DNA of 23,856 nucleotides from Planctomycetaceae bacterium (GCA_002713555.1 PATG01000122.1:1-23856), one strand, 5' to 3'; shown: positions 9,221-17,583, numbered from the stretch's first letter. Made by a program: numbers and translations. Notes: generated from the sequence alone by a model not told the origin.

Positions 9221-9314
9221 TGTTCTCTTCTATGCCGACGTTCCTGAGCGAGTCCCGATAACCAACGGGTTTGTAGATAACCCAGCTATGCTAGCCTGGA
9301 TTCGGTGCAGAATT

Positions 9315-10793
9315 TCAGTCGCTCTCGACTCCCTCCACTTCGTGCACAATTACGATATCGTGTACGCCTGAAGCCATCTGGGGATCGTCGGATCCTGCGG
9401 TGAGGTGGGAGCCTCCTACAATGACAATGCGGTCACCTCGTTTTGCCAGCCCGAAGCGACAAGCCCAGGCATCCGTATGTTTAATCAATTGGTCCACATC
9501 GTATGCCGGTGCATTGCGTAATGGCGTGACACCCCAATAAAGGCACATTTGCCGAAGCGAGGTTTCCTCAGTGCTCACGCCTATGGTTGGCACAAAGCTG
9601 CGTTGCTGTGAAAGAGCCAGGGCAGTTCGACCCGAATGGCTTGAAACGACTACCAGTTTTGCCTTTAAACTGTGAGCCATGGTACCCGCTCCCCGGACAA
9701 CTGCCCGGGTCACATCCTTCAGTATTTCGGCTTGACGGTTGCCCATTTCGCGCAAGGGCTGGTTGGCCATGCTGGCCTCGGTTGCCCGAGCGATACGGCT
9801 CATCATTTCTACCGCTTTACGCGGATGTTTGCCGATGGCAGTTTCTCCAGAGAGCATGCAGGCATCGGCTCCATCGAGAATCGCATTTGCCACATCGGTC
9901 ACTTCGGCGCGTGTAGGCTGTAGTGATTCGTGCATGCTATCGAGCATTTGTGTGGCAATGATCACCGGTTTGTGAAACTCCTGGCAGACACGGAGAATTC
10001 TTTTTTGTGCCAGCGGCATCTCGGCCACATCAATTTCTACTCCCAAATCGCCTCGGGCAACCATCACGCCATCGGCCTCAGCTACAATCTCCTCAAGGCG
10101 TTCCAGGGCTTCGCGCTTTTCGATCTTGGCAATCACACTAGCCGTAGAACTGTTTGAGCGGACGATATCTTTTAAAGTGCGCACTTCGTCTGGTGAACGG
10201 ACGAAACTCAGGCTGACAAAATCAACACCAGATTTGGCAGCCCAAATTGCATGTTGATGATCATTGACACTTATTGCAGGAGCGCTGAGATGGACGCCTG
10301 GCAAGTTGATGCCCTGGCGGCTGCGAATCGTACCTTGTTGTAATACGCGGACTCGTACACGATCAGGTAGTTTTTCTTCGACTACCATACTAACAGTGCC
10401 GTCTGCGAGCATGATTTGATTGTCGACTGAAAGCTCACTTACCAGTGGTTCGTAGCTGACTACTAACTCGTTGCGAGCTTGTGATTCGCCATTTACAAAG
10501 AAGAACTCTTCGTCACGATTGCAGTAAATAGTTTCTTCCTCGAGTTCTCCCAAGCGAAATTTGGGACCTCCCAGATCAACCAGAATTGCTATGGGCTCGT
10601 TCAGATCTACACTGAGCTGCCGAATGCGGTCGACAAAAACCTGTTGTTGTTCAGGCTCTCCATGAGCCATATTTATGCGGAAAACATTAACACCTGCGCG
10701 AATCAGCTTGGCCAGTTGCTCCGGTTCTCGGCATGAGGGGCCCACTGTGGCGACAATTTTGGTTCGTGCTTTGAGGGAAGGATCTTGCGGCAT
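9315..10793 (-). CDS. pyk: Pyruvate kinase
   Basis: Catalyses the last step of glycolysis, phosphoenolpyruvate plus ADP to pyruvate plus ATP, in the cytoplasm. With the ATG at 10793 the protein has 492 residues, near the usual 470-480. The N-terminal TIM barrel starts with RTKIVATVGPSC (10-21) and FRINMAHG (38-45, where FRLNFSHG is usual). The mobile B domain follows DLGGPKFRLG. The catalytic core shows IAKIEKREALE, VARGDLGVEI, IIATQMLDSM, PTRAEVTDVANAILDG and MLSGETAIGKHP. A PK_C allosteric domain with SSHSGRTA and VIVGGSHLTAGSD completes it. The frame stays open upstream, with further ATGs at 10874 and 11000, so a longer product is possible, but the family-conserved part begins just after 10793. 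It is divergent from the dehydrogenase gene at 11055. Confidence 0.96.
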   Translation of the reverse strand: MPQDPSLKARTKIVATVGPSCREPEQLAKLIRAGVNVFRINMAHGEPEQQQVFVDRIRQLSVDLNEPIAILVDLGGPKFRLGELEEETIYCNRDEEFFFVNGESQARNELVVSYEPLVSELSVDNQIMLADGTVSMVVEEKLPDRVRVRVLQQGTIRSRQGINLPGVHLSAPAISVNDHQHAIWAAKSGVDFVSLSFVRSPDEVRTLKDIVRSNSSTASVIAKIEKREALERLEEIVAEADGVMVARGDLGVEIDVAEMPLAQKRILRVCQEFHKPVIIATQMLDSMHESLQPTRAEVTDVANAILDGADACMLSGETAIGKHPRKAVEMMSRIARATEASMANQPLREMGNRQAEILKDVTRAVVRGAGTMAHSLKAKLVVVSSHSGRTALALSQQRSFVPTIGVSTEETSLRQMCLYWGVTPLRNAPAYDVDQLIKHTDAWACRFGLAKRGDRIVIVGGSHLTAGSDDPQMASGVHDIVIVHEVEGVESD

Positions 10794-11054
10794 GGCGCAT
10801 TTCTCTGTCAAAAGGTTAACAGACTCCAGGTTGGAATCCTGCGAATTGGTCAGAGCTAGCGATAGCAATGTCATTTTATTGTGGTCCCTAAAAGGCTGAT
10901 TGGGAATATGTTCGTTGGCTGGCCACCTTGTCGACAGGGGTACCTTGAACCATACTTCTTTCTCGTGACCCAGGGTAAATCTCTGGGGTATCCGATCCAA
11001 TCTGCAAAGACATTTGTGATAAGGTAACCGTTACAACCCGACTGATTGGTAACT
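10794..11054. promoter_or_regulatory. Divergent pyk / dehydrogenase intergenic region
   Basis: This 261-bp interval should hold the promoters of both genes, unless pyk starts further upstream. A short palindrome, gtaac-c-gttac at 11024-11034, lies 20 bp before the dehydrogenase start and could be an operator. No clear promoter boxes were identified. Confidence 0.35.
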
Positions 11055-11870
11055 ATGGGGTCCAACTACTGGCATCAGAAGACTTGTGTCGTCACTGGCA
11101 GTTCGGCCGGCTTGGGGCTTGCTATTGCTCGCGCATTGGCCCAAAAGCAGGCAAAAATAGTTCTCGTGGGCCGACGTGAGGAGCCCCTGCAACAAGCTGT
11201 GGTCGAACTCTCACCTACAGCAACGGATGTCGCTGCAGTTGTTGCCGATGTGACTTGTCCTGAAGATGTCCACCGTTTGCATCAATCCGTGATGGAACAA
11301 TTCGGCCCGATCGACATGCTTTGCAATTGTGCAGGACGTTCAGCACGTCAGCATGTGCTCGAAACTTCTATCGATGAATTTCAGCAACTCATGGAGATTA
11401 ATTTCTTGGCAGCCGTGCGTACCACGCAGGCTTTTGCACCGTCGCTACTGGAGCGGAGAGGACATGTTGTCAATATCGGCTCTCTGGCTAGTAAAGTTGC
11501 TCCACGTTTTCTAGGTGGCTATCCTGCCAGCAAGTTTGCCCTGGCTGCTTTCTCTCAGCAGTTGCGACTCGAACTTGGGCCACAGGGATTGCACACTCTG
11601 CTCGTTTGCCCGGGGCCCATTCGGCGCGATAGCAATGCGCCCCGTTACGAAGCCGATAGTAAAAATCACATGCCCGCTTCGGCACAGCAACCGGGAGCAG
11701 GCGCAAAACTTCGAGGCATCGATCCGGATTGGCTAGCACACAAGATACTGCATGCGTGTGAGCACCGTAGATTGGAATTAGTCGTTCCTCGTAAGGTGCG
11801 TCTCCTTCTCACCCTAGCCCAGTTTTCACCCCGGCTAGGCGATTGGTTGCTGCTCAAAGCAACAAGCTAG
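11055..11870 (+). CDS. Short-chain dehydrogenase/reductase (SDR family)
   Basis: A 271-residue NAD(P)-dependent oxidoreductase of the classical SDR type. The cofactor-binding motif TGSSAGLG is at 14-21, a CNCAG motif (usual NNAG) follows strand 4, and the catalytic residues are Ser143, Tyr156 and Lys160 (YPASK) with the normal 13-residue Ser-Tyr spacing. After position 19 comes VGRREEP, where the Arg residues suggest an NADP(H) preference. The C-terminal part is longer than a minimal SDR and ends in a hydrophobic stretch (VRLLLTLAQF ... WLLL) that may contact the membrane. The substrate cannot be told from sequence. The ATG at 11055 is chosen over the in-frame TTG at 11046; neither has a strong ribosome-binding site. 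It converges with the antiporter gene, with only 22 bp between the stops. Confidence 0.93.
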   Translation: MGSNYWHQKTCVVTGSSAGLGLAIARALAQKQAKIVLVGRREEPLQQAVVELSPTATDVAAVVADVTCPEDVHRLHQSVMEQFGPIDMLCNCAGRSARQHVLETSIDEFQQLMEINFLAAVRTTQAFAPSLLERRGHVVNIGSLASKVAPRFLGGYPASKFALAAFSQQLRLELGPQGLHTLLVCPGPIRRDSNAPRYEADSKNHMPASAQQPGAGAKLRGIDPDWLAHKILHACEHRRLELVVPRKVRLLLTLAQFSPRLGDWLLLKATS

Positions 11871-11892
11871 AGAGTATCCTAACGCGCTGATT

Positions 11893-12927
11893 CTAGTGCC
11901 CAGCATGGCCAAGTACCGTATAGCTCACGACCATCGTCATGATGTATACCACCAGCAGAATTGTGCCAAAGGGGCGTTGCAAACGATCCTTGGAGAAGAA
12001 TACGCCAATTCGAAAAACCAATAACACCATCAACATGCTGGGAAAAAGCACCTTGAAAAAATCGGGAGTTGCTTTCAACCCTTGCTGGGTAACTGCAGCC
12101 GAAGCACCTGCGACAAAAAGGACATTCAAGATATCAGCGCCGATGATATTGCCGATGGCCAAATCGCCATGGTCTTTGCGAGCGGCAGTTACAGCAGTAA
12201 CCAGTTCGGGTAGGGATGTCCCAAAGGCTACCAGCGTCGCAGCCACAATGGATTGAGGGACACCCATACGCTTTGCTGCTACTTCGATCGCAGGAATTAA
12301 AACAGTACTCATAGCGACCACCAAAGCAATGGCCACCAGAAGTTTAACGACAACAAAAGCCAAGGGAGCATTCCCGTCCGTTTCAAACTCTTCTAACTCA
12401 GTCGTACCACCAAGTGTTTTGGCCCAACGTACAGAGAGGATCAAGTAACCGATCAGCAGCCCTAGGAATACCCATCCCATCCACTGGGAGAGAATACCAC
12501 CACCCTGGAGCGGGTTGCCGCCCCAAGGCCAACAGGCAGCAACGAGCAGCCAGCCTGAGCCAAATTGTAGCCAGCCTTGTCGATTGACGATTTGCCGTGG
12601 CATTTTGAGCGGCATGATCAGGCAAGCGATGCCAAGGATGAGTCCCGTATCACAAATAATTGAGCCCACGGCATTGCCCAATGCCACTCCAGGGTTGCCT
12701 CCGAAAGCAGCCAGAACCGAAACGGCTGCCTCAGGCGCAGTGGTTCCCAAGCTTACAATCGTAGCGCCAATGATGACTTTTGGCAGACCGGAGCGTTCGG
12801 AGAGCACGACCGCCTCACCAACCAACCAATCGGCGGCCTTGCCCAATACGGCCAGAATGGCGACGATCTCAAGGACCAACATCCAGTTTCCCTGGTTGTT
12901 AAAAAATGCTGTCAGTTGTGCTTCCAT
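11893..12927 (-). CDS. Calcium/sodium antiporter family protein (CaCA/YrbG-like)
   Basis: A 344-residue polytopic inner-membrane protein with about ten hydrophobic segments. It carries the two signature alpha repeats of the Ca2+:cation antiporter superfamily: GATIVSLGTTAPEA at 54-67 and VAATLVAFGTSLPEL ending near residue 242 (Pro240-Glu241). Each is followed by its companion GNAVGSIICD or GNIIGADILN. The two Glu residues in the repeats are the expected ion ligands. The two halves are related in inverted topology, as is normal for the family. It should exchange Ca2+ (or another cation) for Na+ or H+ across the membrane; the actual ion is unknown. The start ATG at 12927 lacks a visible Shine-Dalgarno sequence. 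Confidence 0.93.
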   Translation of the reverse strand: MEAQLTAFFNNQGNWMLVLEIVAILAVLGKAADWLVGEAVVLSERSGLPKVIIGATIVSLGTTAPEAAVSVLAAFGGNPGVALGNAVGSIICDTGLILGIACLIMPLKMPRQIVNRQGWLQFGSGWLLVAACWPWGGNPLQGGGILSQWMGWVFLGLLIGYLILSVRWAKTLGGTTELEEFETDGNAPLAFVVVKLLVAIALVVAMSTVLIPAIEVAAKRMGVPQSIVAATLVAFGTSLPELVTAVTAARKDHGDLAIGNIIGADILNVLFVAGASAAVTQQGLKATPDFFKVLFPSMLMVLLVFRIGVFFSKDRLQRPFGTILLVVYIMTMVVSYTVLGHAGH

Positions 12928-13239
12928 GGATGGGTTTTTTTAAGGTGTCGTGTGGTAAATAAAGAGACCATTCTATACCAGGAATGATCAGGATGACCAA
13001 GGGTAGGAGGATGGGAAAAAATCGGCATTTTCAGATGCTATGTTTTAAGACACAGTAACTTCATGGAAATAGATCGAAAGTATTACGATCACTAGATAGA
13101 GCATATCACTTTCGTTGTATCTATGAAGGTGCGATCGGTTTTGAAACCTGTTCTGAATAACACGTCGCGTCAATCCCAGGTATTCTTCTAGAAAGAAATC
13201 GCTTTGCAATCAATTACCAAAACACTGCAGAAATCTAGT

Positions 13240-13971
13240 ATGCCAATGCGGCTATGGATGGCTGCGCCTGATTGGATGTTTCGGGTGGCAGGTGCGACTT
13301 TCTTCTTTGTGTACTTTCTCTCGCAGGCACAAAAATATTGGGACTCTACATTCTGGAATTATGTGCCCTACTTCGAATGGAATAATCATATTGTCGATAT
13401 GCCTTGGGTACCTGTGCTGGTAGATATCACGTTTCTGCAGATCGCAGTCGCTTTTTGTTTTCGTATCCAAGCGCGCATGCGTGCATCAGATGGTTGGACC
13501 ATTCTTTATACGATGTTTACAGCTTTTGCTCCCTTGATTCCAGTTTGGATTGGTCCAATATTGGGTTTGTGGAATATCCATTGGCAGCAAAGTTACAATG
13601 CGTTTCTATGGCGGGAGGTCTACTCATGGCAATTGGCACTTGCCTTGGGTGTGATACAGACGACAGGATTTCTTATTGAAATCTGGTGTTATGCGGTTCT
13701 CTTTCGGAGTTTGAGTATTGTGCCCGAAGCGCGTGAGCTCAAGGTAACGGGTCCCTATCGGTTAGTTCGTCATCCCATTTACTTAGGCCAGTTTATCGCC
13801 ATGGCAGGATTTCTCTTGATTATTGCCAAGACACACTGGGTTTGGATCAGTCTTTACATCATCTTTGTGGCGATGCAACTTTACCGTTCCAAGCTGGAAG
13901 ATCGTGTTTTGGCTGAGGCGTTTGGTGAGCCTTATTGTCAGTGGCAAAAACGCACTTTCTGGTTTGTCTGA
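13240..13971 (+). CDS. Isoprenylcysteine carboxyl methyltransferase-like membrane protein
   Basis: An integral membrane protein of about 243 residues with five or so hydrophobic segments. The hallmark GPYRLVRHPIYLGQ is at residues 171-184, followed by a hydrophobic helix and a C-terminal LEDRVLAEAFGEPYCQWQ, which matches the E-x-x-L-x-x-x-FG-x-x-Y pattern of the ICMT/PEMT methyltransferase fold that binds S-adenosylmethionine. Bacterial members methylate varied lipids or other targets, so the substrate is unknown. The reading frame extends to a TTG at 13204, adding 12 residues; ATG 13240 is preferred only because it is ATG. Neither start has a good ribosome-binding site. The TerC-like gene follows 195 bp downstream on the same strand. 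Confidence 0.85.
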   Translation: MPMRLWMAAPDWMFRVAGATFFFVYFLSQAQKYWDSTFWNYVPYFEWNNHIVDMPWVPVLVDITFLQIAVAFCFRIQARMRASDGWTILYTMFTAFAPLIPVWIGPILGLWNIHWQQSYNAFLWREVYSWQLALALGVIQTTGFLIEIWCYAVLFRSLSIVPEARELKVTGPYRLVRHPIYLGQFIAMAGFLLIIAKTHWVWISLYIIFVAMQLYRSKLEDRVLAEAFGEPYCQWQKRTFWFV

Positions 13972-14166
13972 GATCCTGGTATTCTGATACTGGGCTTGGT
14001 TCGTGGACGGGTCTCTTGTTACGATTTGAGACATTGATTTCTTCGTCAATCACGCATCGATGTGAAGAGCGACCGACACTTTCGTGCGAAAGTATGATGT
14101 GTTGAGAGTTGTTGCTGGTAATGTACGCGACTTGTGGTGTAACGTTTCTTTTAAGGTTTTATTGCA

Positions 14167-14961
14167 ATGGAATTGTTTTCGATCCCCGGACTCACAACGT
14201 TGGCGATGCTGATCCTGCTTCAATCCGTACTCGGTTTTGACAACTTGTTGTATATCTCGATCGAATCGAAGCGTGCTCCTGAAGAACAGCAGCAGTTTGT
14301 GCGCCGATTGGGCATCGGCTTGGCCATTGGGCTGCGTATTGTATTGCTGTACGTCGTGATGTTGCTGATCGAAATGGTGGGCGCACCGCTTTTTGCCGTT
14401 CATTGGGAGGGTGTTGTGAGTGCTGATTTCACACTGCACAGTCTGATCACATTAATAGGCGGTGTATTCATTCTCTACACAGCCATTAAAGAGATTATGC
14501 ACATGCTTGTCATTGAAGATGTGGGGCATGGCGTTGTGAAGCGAGCTCAGAAATCGACTAGAGCAGTATTGTTTTGGATCGTATTAATGAATCTTGTTTT
14601 TTCATTTGATTCTATCTTGTCGGCAATGGCGCTAACCGACAGTTTTTTGATCATGGCCATAGCCATATTGCTCAGTGGAGCGATGATGATTTTTATGGCA
14701 GACTATGTGGCCGAGTTTCTTAAAAAGAATCGCATGTATGAAGTGCTGGGGCTATTTATCTTGTTCATTGTTGGAATCATGCTTTTGGGAGAAGGAGGGC
14801 ATCTCGCGCATCTCACCTTCTTTGATTACCACGTAGAACCAATGGCAAAGACGACATTCTATTTTACGATTGTTGTGCTGGTAGCGATCGATATTGTGCA
14901 AGGCCGTTACCGCCGCAAACTACTTGCCCAACAACAGTTAGAGTTGCACGGAAAAGTGTAG
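14167..14961 (+). CDS. TerC family integral membrane protein
   Basis: A 264-residue polytopic membrane protein. Two family-typical Asp-containing membrane motifs are visible: LLQSVLGFDN (Asp25) and VLMNLVFSFDS (Asp148), corresponding to the paired acidic motifs of TerC/YkoY/YceF-type proteins. Seven or so transmembrane segments are likely. Relatives are linked to tellurite resistance or Mn2+ export during exoprotein metalation. There are no other ter genes here, so a metal-homeostasis role is more likely than tellurite resistance, but this is inference. The ATG at 14167 has AAGG 11 nt upstream. A short hairpin (actttcg/cgaaagt, 14078-14093) is in the leader, but no yybP-ykoY Mn riboswitch pattern was recognised. 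Confidence 0.88.
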   Translation: MELFSIPGLTTLAMLILLQSVLGFDNLLYISIESKRAPEEQQQFVRRLGIGLAIGLRIVLLYVVMLLIEMVGAPLFAVHWEGVVSADFTLHSLITLIGGVFILYTAIKEIMHMLVIEDVGHGVVKRAQKSTRAVLFWIVLMNLVFSFDSILSAMALTDSFLIMAIAILLSGAMMIFMADYVAEFLKKNRMYEVLGLFILFIVGIMLLGEGGHLAHLTFFDYHVEPMAKTTFYFTIVVLVAIDIVQGRYRRKLLAQQQLELHGKV

Positions 14962-14971
14962 GCTTGCGCCG

Positions 14972-15024
14972 GATGGGCGAATCGCACCCATCTTAAGTGG
15001 TTTGCCCAGCGAAGCTGGCAAACC
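14972..15024 (+). terminator. Two short stem-loops after the TerC-like gene
   Basis: The stem gatggg (14972-14977) with cccatc (14987-14992) starts 10 nt past the stop. It is followed by ggtttgc...gcaaacc near 14999-15024 with an inner cagc/gctg. There is no long T run, so factor-independent termination is not certain. Confidence 0.35.
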
Positions 15025-15037
15025 TATGATCTCGTAC

Positions 15038-15138
15038 CATCAAGGGCCTGGCAGGGTCCTGGGAGGGATGCCAGCCAGGCCCTTCGATGATGTTTTGAAA
15101 CGAAGGTACGCGGGAGAGAGAAAAACCTGTTTCAAAAC
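15038..15138. repeat. Strong hairpin plus 10-bp inverted repeat
   Basis: The perfect 11-bp stem aagggcctggc (15042-15052) and gccaggccctt (15074-15084) is extended outward by catc/gatg past a one-base bulge. Just downstream is a second perfect inverted pair, gttttgaaac (15092-15101) and gtttcaaaac (15129-15138). It may be a terminator, a RNA-stabilising structure or a dispersed palindromic repeat. Confidence 0.5.
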
Positions 15139-15430
15139 GGAACTACGATCAACTTGTTATTGCCCGTGAAGGGTACTTTAGGCGTCATACACAAACGCTC
15201 TCTGACGAGATTTAGATCTCTGGCAGTTGACCCGTATGGGGTGAGTTGTCGGTGTTGCCGATTTGCATGCCGCTGGATCTGCCAGTGCAATATGCATTTG
15301 GCGTGCCGAAGTTATGCTACCATTTCACAGAATTTGCAAATGACGCTAGTGAACTTGCTGAAAGAAGAATCTGGCTAGTATTTTCCCACCTGGATTCTCG
15401 ACGCCTGGATACTCGATGGCTGTGTACGAA

Positions 15431-15919
15431 TTACATACCCGATGTAGCGTGGGTCGGACCATCAAGATTCTGCAACAAGCTTGCTAGCATGGCCCTAAAT
15501 ACGGGACACACATCAGCAAATTCTTGATCCTCAGCCTGGCAAAGCAGCAGGTAATTTGCATCGGCCGTTGAAAATCCCCGCAACCAGCAAGTATTTGTGA
15601 GATCCAGGTAGAAAAAGCGGACATCGTAGCCTTCCACAAGTAAGCCTTCGATATTTTCACTACCGCTGGGTTCAACTTCGATGTTCTCGTATTCTATGCG
15701 CAAGGCACTCAGGGCTTCGTCAAAAAGTGCTTCTAATTCTGTAGCAGGTTGAAGCTGGCTAAGCTGCCAGAATGCCGTGTGGGGACTGGAGACTACCACC
15801 TGGCCGCCCTGCCCGGTCTCATCGCTGTCATTGGCTTCGTGTTCTACCGACCAATTGTCAGGATATTGGAAATAGAGACCAAGTTCTTTGAATACGCCAG
15901 GCATGTCGTTTGAGTCCAT
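15431..15919 (-). CDS. Hypothetical protein (possible DUF1795/PsbP-like fold)
   Basis: A 162-residue soluble, acidic protein that I do not firmly recognise. The N-terminal FKELGLYFQYPDNWSVE resembles the opening strand of small DcrB/PsbP-like (DUF1795-type) domains, where a xYPxxW motif is common. Next come a VVVSSPHTAFW strand, an amphipathic helix (ELEALFDEALSALR), and YDVRFFYLDLTNTCWLRGF followed by LLLCQAEDQEF, which fits the alternating strands of that fold. There is no signal peptide, so it is probably cytoplasmic. It is divergent from the TPR lipoprotein gene, with about 106 bp between them. No Shine-Dalgarno sequence is visible before the ATG at 15919; the Met at residue 6 is an alternative start. 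Confidence 0.7.
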   Translation of the reverse strand: MDSNDMPGVFKELGLYFQYPDNWSVEHEANDSDETGQGGQVVVSSPHTAFWQLSQLQPATELEALFDEALSALRIEYENIEVEPSGSENIEGLLVEGYDVRFFYLDLTNTCWLRGFSTADANYLLLCQAEDQEFADVCPVFRAMLASLLQNLDGPTHATSGM

Positions 15920-16025
15920 GGATAAAGGGCTAGCACCCCCAATCTAGCAAATCGAGCTTTTTTCACAATTGCCGGGCTGCTAGTATCCGGGCACTGGCTC
16001 CCCTGGAATCTCAAGAATATTCTCT

Positions 16026-16934
16026 ATGTTCAATGGGTCTTGTCTTAACGCGCTCATGTGCTGGCTGCTGACGGTAGTCTTCGTGGGAGGGTGTGCACTC
16101 GGTAAGCAGAAGATTGTTCCCGATTCGATTGCCAAATGCCGTGAACTGTCGCGTGATGGAGTGGCCGCAATGGAGCGATCGGATTGGCAGAATGCTTGCA
16201 GCCTACTCGAAGAAGCAGTGGACACAAGTCAGACCGACATTGATGCCCGTCGCCACCTGGCTGAAGCCTTGTGGAACACGGGTGCCCAGCGCGAAGCGGT
16301 GGTGCAATTGGAGGCGGCAGTAAAATTGGATCCACGTCATGCGCCCACCGTGGTGCGAGCGGGAGAAATGCTTTTGGGTATCGGCGCTGCAGATCGTGCC
16401 CTGCAACGTGCAGAAGATGCTGTTGCCCTGGATCCTACGCTGGCTGCTGCTTGGGCACTGCGGGGACGCGTCTTTCGTTTCCATGGGAACGAAGAGCGTG
16501 CCCTGGCGGATATGCAACAAGCTCTACGCTATGCGCCCCACATGACCGAGGTGCTGCAGGCAGTTGCTGAAGTTCAATATGCGTTAGATCGCCCCCAGCG
16601 AAGCTTAACAACCCTGCATCATTTGCTCGACATCTATCCCCCAGGAGAAGAACCGCAACAAGCATTGTGGCTGGAAGGTCTGGTTTACGGTGCGCTGGGA
16701 CGCCACCAGGATGCGGTCGATAGTCTGGTTGCAGCAAGTCGACGGGCAGCTCCGCGAGCTGATCTACTCTATCAATTGGCCCTTGCTGAAAGAGCTTCAG
16801 GCCAGCCTATTGCAGCTGCCAATACGGTTCGGCAGGCACTTGCCCTTGATGCCAGCCATAAATCGAGCCACGTGCTGTTGGCTCAGTTGCGAGGTGGCGG
16901 TCTGCCGGAACAAAGTGATGTAATTCGTCGCTGA
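16026..16934 (+). CDS. TPR-repeat lipoprotein
   Basis: A 302-residue protein with an N-terminal hydrophobic segment (about 10-20) leading into VGGC with Cys23, a plausible lipobox, so it is likely lipid-anchored after export. The rest is built of tetratricopeptide-type helical pairs: ACSLLEEAVDTSQTDIDARR, then AVVQLEAAVKLDPRHAP, ALQRAEDAVALDPTLAAAW, ALADMQQALRYAPH, a divergent SLTTLHHLLDIYPPG, and AANTVRQALALDASH near the end. Such proteins are scaffolds for protein-protein contacts; no enzymatic motif is present. The partner is unknown. It stands alone, divergent from the hypothetical gene upstream. Confidence 0.85.
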   Translation: MFNGSCLNALMCWLLTVVFVGGCALGKQKIVPDSIAKCRELSRDGVAAMERSDWQNACSLLEEAVDTSQTDIDARRHLAEALWNTGAQREAVVQLEAAVKLDPRHAPTVVRAGEMLLGIGAADRALQRAEDAVALDPTLAAAWALRGRVFRFHGNEERALADMQQALRYAPHMTEVLQAVAEVQYALDRPQRSLTTLHHLLDIYPPGEEPQQALWLEGLVYGALGRHQDAVDSLVAASRRAAPRADLLYQLALAERASGQPIAAANTVRQALALDASHKSSHVLLAQLRGGGLPEQSDVIRR

Positions 16935-17197
16935 ACGGTGTGCAATTCCAGTGGACCCTGGCCGGATGTTTTTCGTTAGTTTCAAGCTGTAACTGCCATT
17001 GGCTGTGCCCGTGCTTGGTGGGCTGTGCTCAGCATCTCCCCTGTGGCATCGATTGCAGGACTCAGAGGCATGCCAGGGAAATGACAGGAAACGCTTCGCC
17101 GAGAAATAGGTGATAATCGTCACATTCCTCATAACTACAACCGCAACCGAAAATAGTACTCCTGGGCCTTGTGAATAAGCTATGTTTTACCAGGCGT

Positions 17198-17257
17198 CTG
17201 ATCTGTTTATGCAGCAGCTGATCTGTTTGCGCAGCAGCATATCTGTTGATACAGCAG
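17198..17257 (+). repeat. Three tandem 20-bp repeats upstream of the small protein gene
   Basis: Units at 17198-17217 (ctgatctgtttatgcagcag), 17218-17237 (2 differences) and 17238-17257 (more divergent) share ATCTGTT and end in CAGCAG. The array ends 41 bp before the small protein's ATG. The 20-bp spacing is close to two helical turns, as expected of repeated protein-binding sites, but slippage is the simplest origin. Confidence 0.7.
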
Positions 17258-17285
17258 CGTCCCCCCTTTGATACCTTGCCTGACC

Positions 17286-17290
17286 AGGAG
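17286..17290 (+). promoter_or_regulatory. Shine-Dalgarno site of the small protein gene
   Basis: AGGAG lies 8 nt before the ATG at 17299 and supports that this short reading frame is translated. Confidence 0.75.
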
Positions 17291-17298
17291 CTTAGTCG

Positions 17299-17553
17299 AT
17301 GCCTACCACAGCAACCCCCGCCCTACCCGAATTTGTCGACCGTCGCCAACCAGTTTCGGTCCCTGCTGATACTCTGGGAAAGAGTCAGGGTCGTGAGCGT
17401 CGCCAGTTTACAAATAGTCATGATTTGTTGTCGCCCGAGGCATCTGAACTAGCAGTTGCGATTGACCGGTACAAAATGCAACATCGTAGACGGTTTATCA
17501 ATTTTGAAGAGATGTTGACGATTTTTAAATCGCTCGGATATCAAAAAAAATAG
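17299..17553 (+). CDS. Small basic hypothetical protein
   Basis: An 84-residue protein with a good ribosome-binding site. The N-terminal part, LPEFVDRRQPVS, and then GRERRQFTNS look disordered and Arg-rich. The C-terminal part, LSPEASELAVAIDRYKMQHRRRFINFEEML, followed by FKSLGY, looks like two helices. From memory, planctomycete genomes encode many small proteins with the same ERRQF-NS, LSPEA-EL and HRRRFI-EEML blocks, so this appears to be a conserved lineage-specific family of unknown function. There is no membrane segment or signal peptide. It converges with the CNNM operon 61 bp away. Confidence 0.8.
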   Translation: MPTTATPALPEFVDRRQPVSVPADTLGKSQGRERRQFTNSHDLLSPEASELAVAIDRYKMQHRRRFINFEEMLTIFKSLGYQKK

Positions 17554-17583
17554 AATAAACTCTTTGCATACGGACTCGAGCCA

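Larger units (their letters stand above)
8398..9314. other. Gene-free stretch of 0.9 kb with nested inverted repeats
   Basis: No credible coding region lies between the YhaN-like gene and the end of pyk. The stretch is dominated by two inverted-repeat elements listed separately (8427-8991 and 9044-9220) and many short hairpins. The two genes converge here, so the sequence would be read from both sides unless terminated. Confidence 0.7.
14962..15430. other. Hairpin-rich intergenic region after the TerC-like gene
   Basis: About 470 bp between convergent genes. Its first 180 bp hold a run of inverted repeats (listed separately). The remainder (15139-15430) shows no structure I can name. Two short plus-strand reading frames there (15154-15378, 15246-15527) have no ribosome-binding site or recognisable product. 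Confidence 0.5.
16935..17298. other. Leader region of the small protein gene
   Basis: About 360 bp without a gene. The only clear structure is the three-copy 20-bp tandem repeat at 17198-17257 and the ribosome-binding site at 17286-17290. The rest (16935-17197) shows nothing I can support. Confidence 0.5.

Noticed and set aside
13972..14166. Mn2+ riboswitch (yybP-ykoY type) before the TerC-like gene
   Set aside because: The gene family made this worth checking, but I could not find the conserved internal-loop motifs; only a short simple hairpin is present.
14167..14961. Tellurite resistance operon
   Set aside because: Only a TerC-family protein is present, with no terA, terB, terD, terE or terZ genes nearby.
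15246..15527. 93-residue plus-strand reading frame
   Set aside because: The non-ATG start lacks a ribosome-binding site, it overlaps the end of a better gene on the other strand by about 97 nt, and the product is not recognisable. A decayed gene cannot be excluded.
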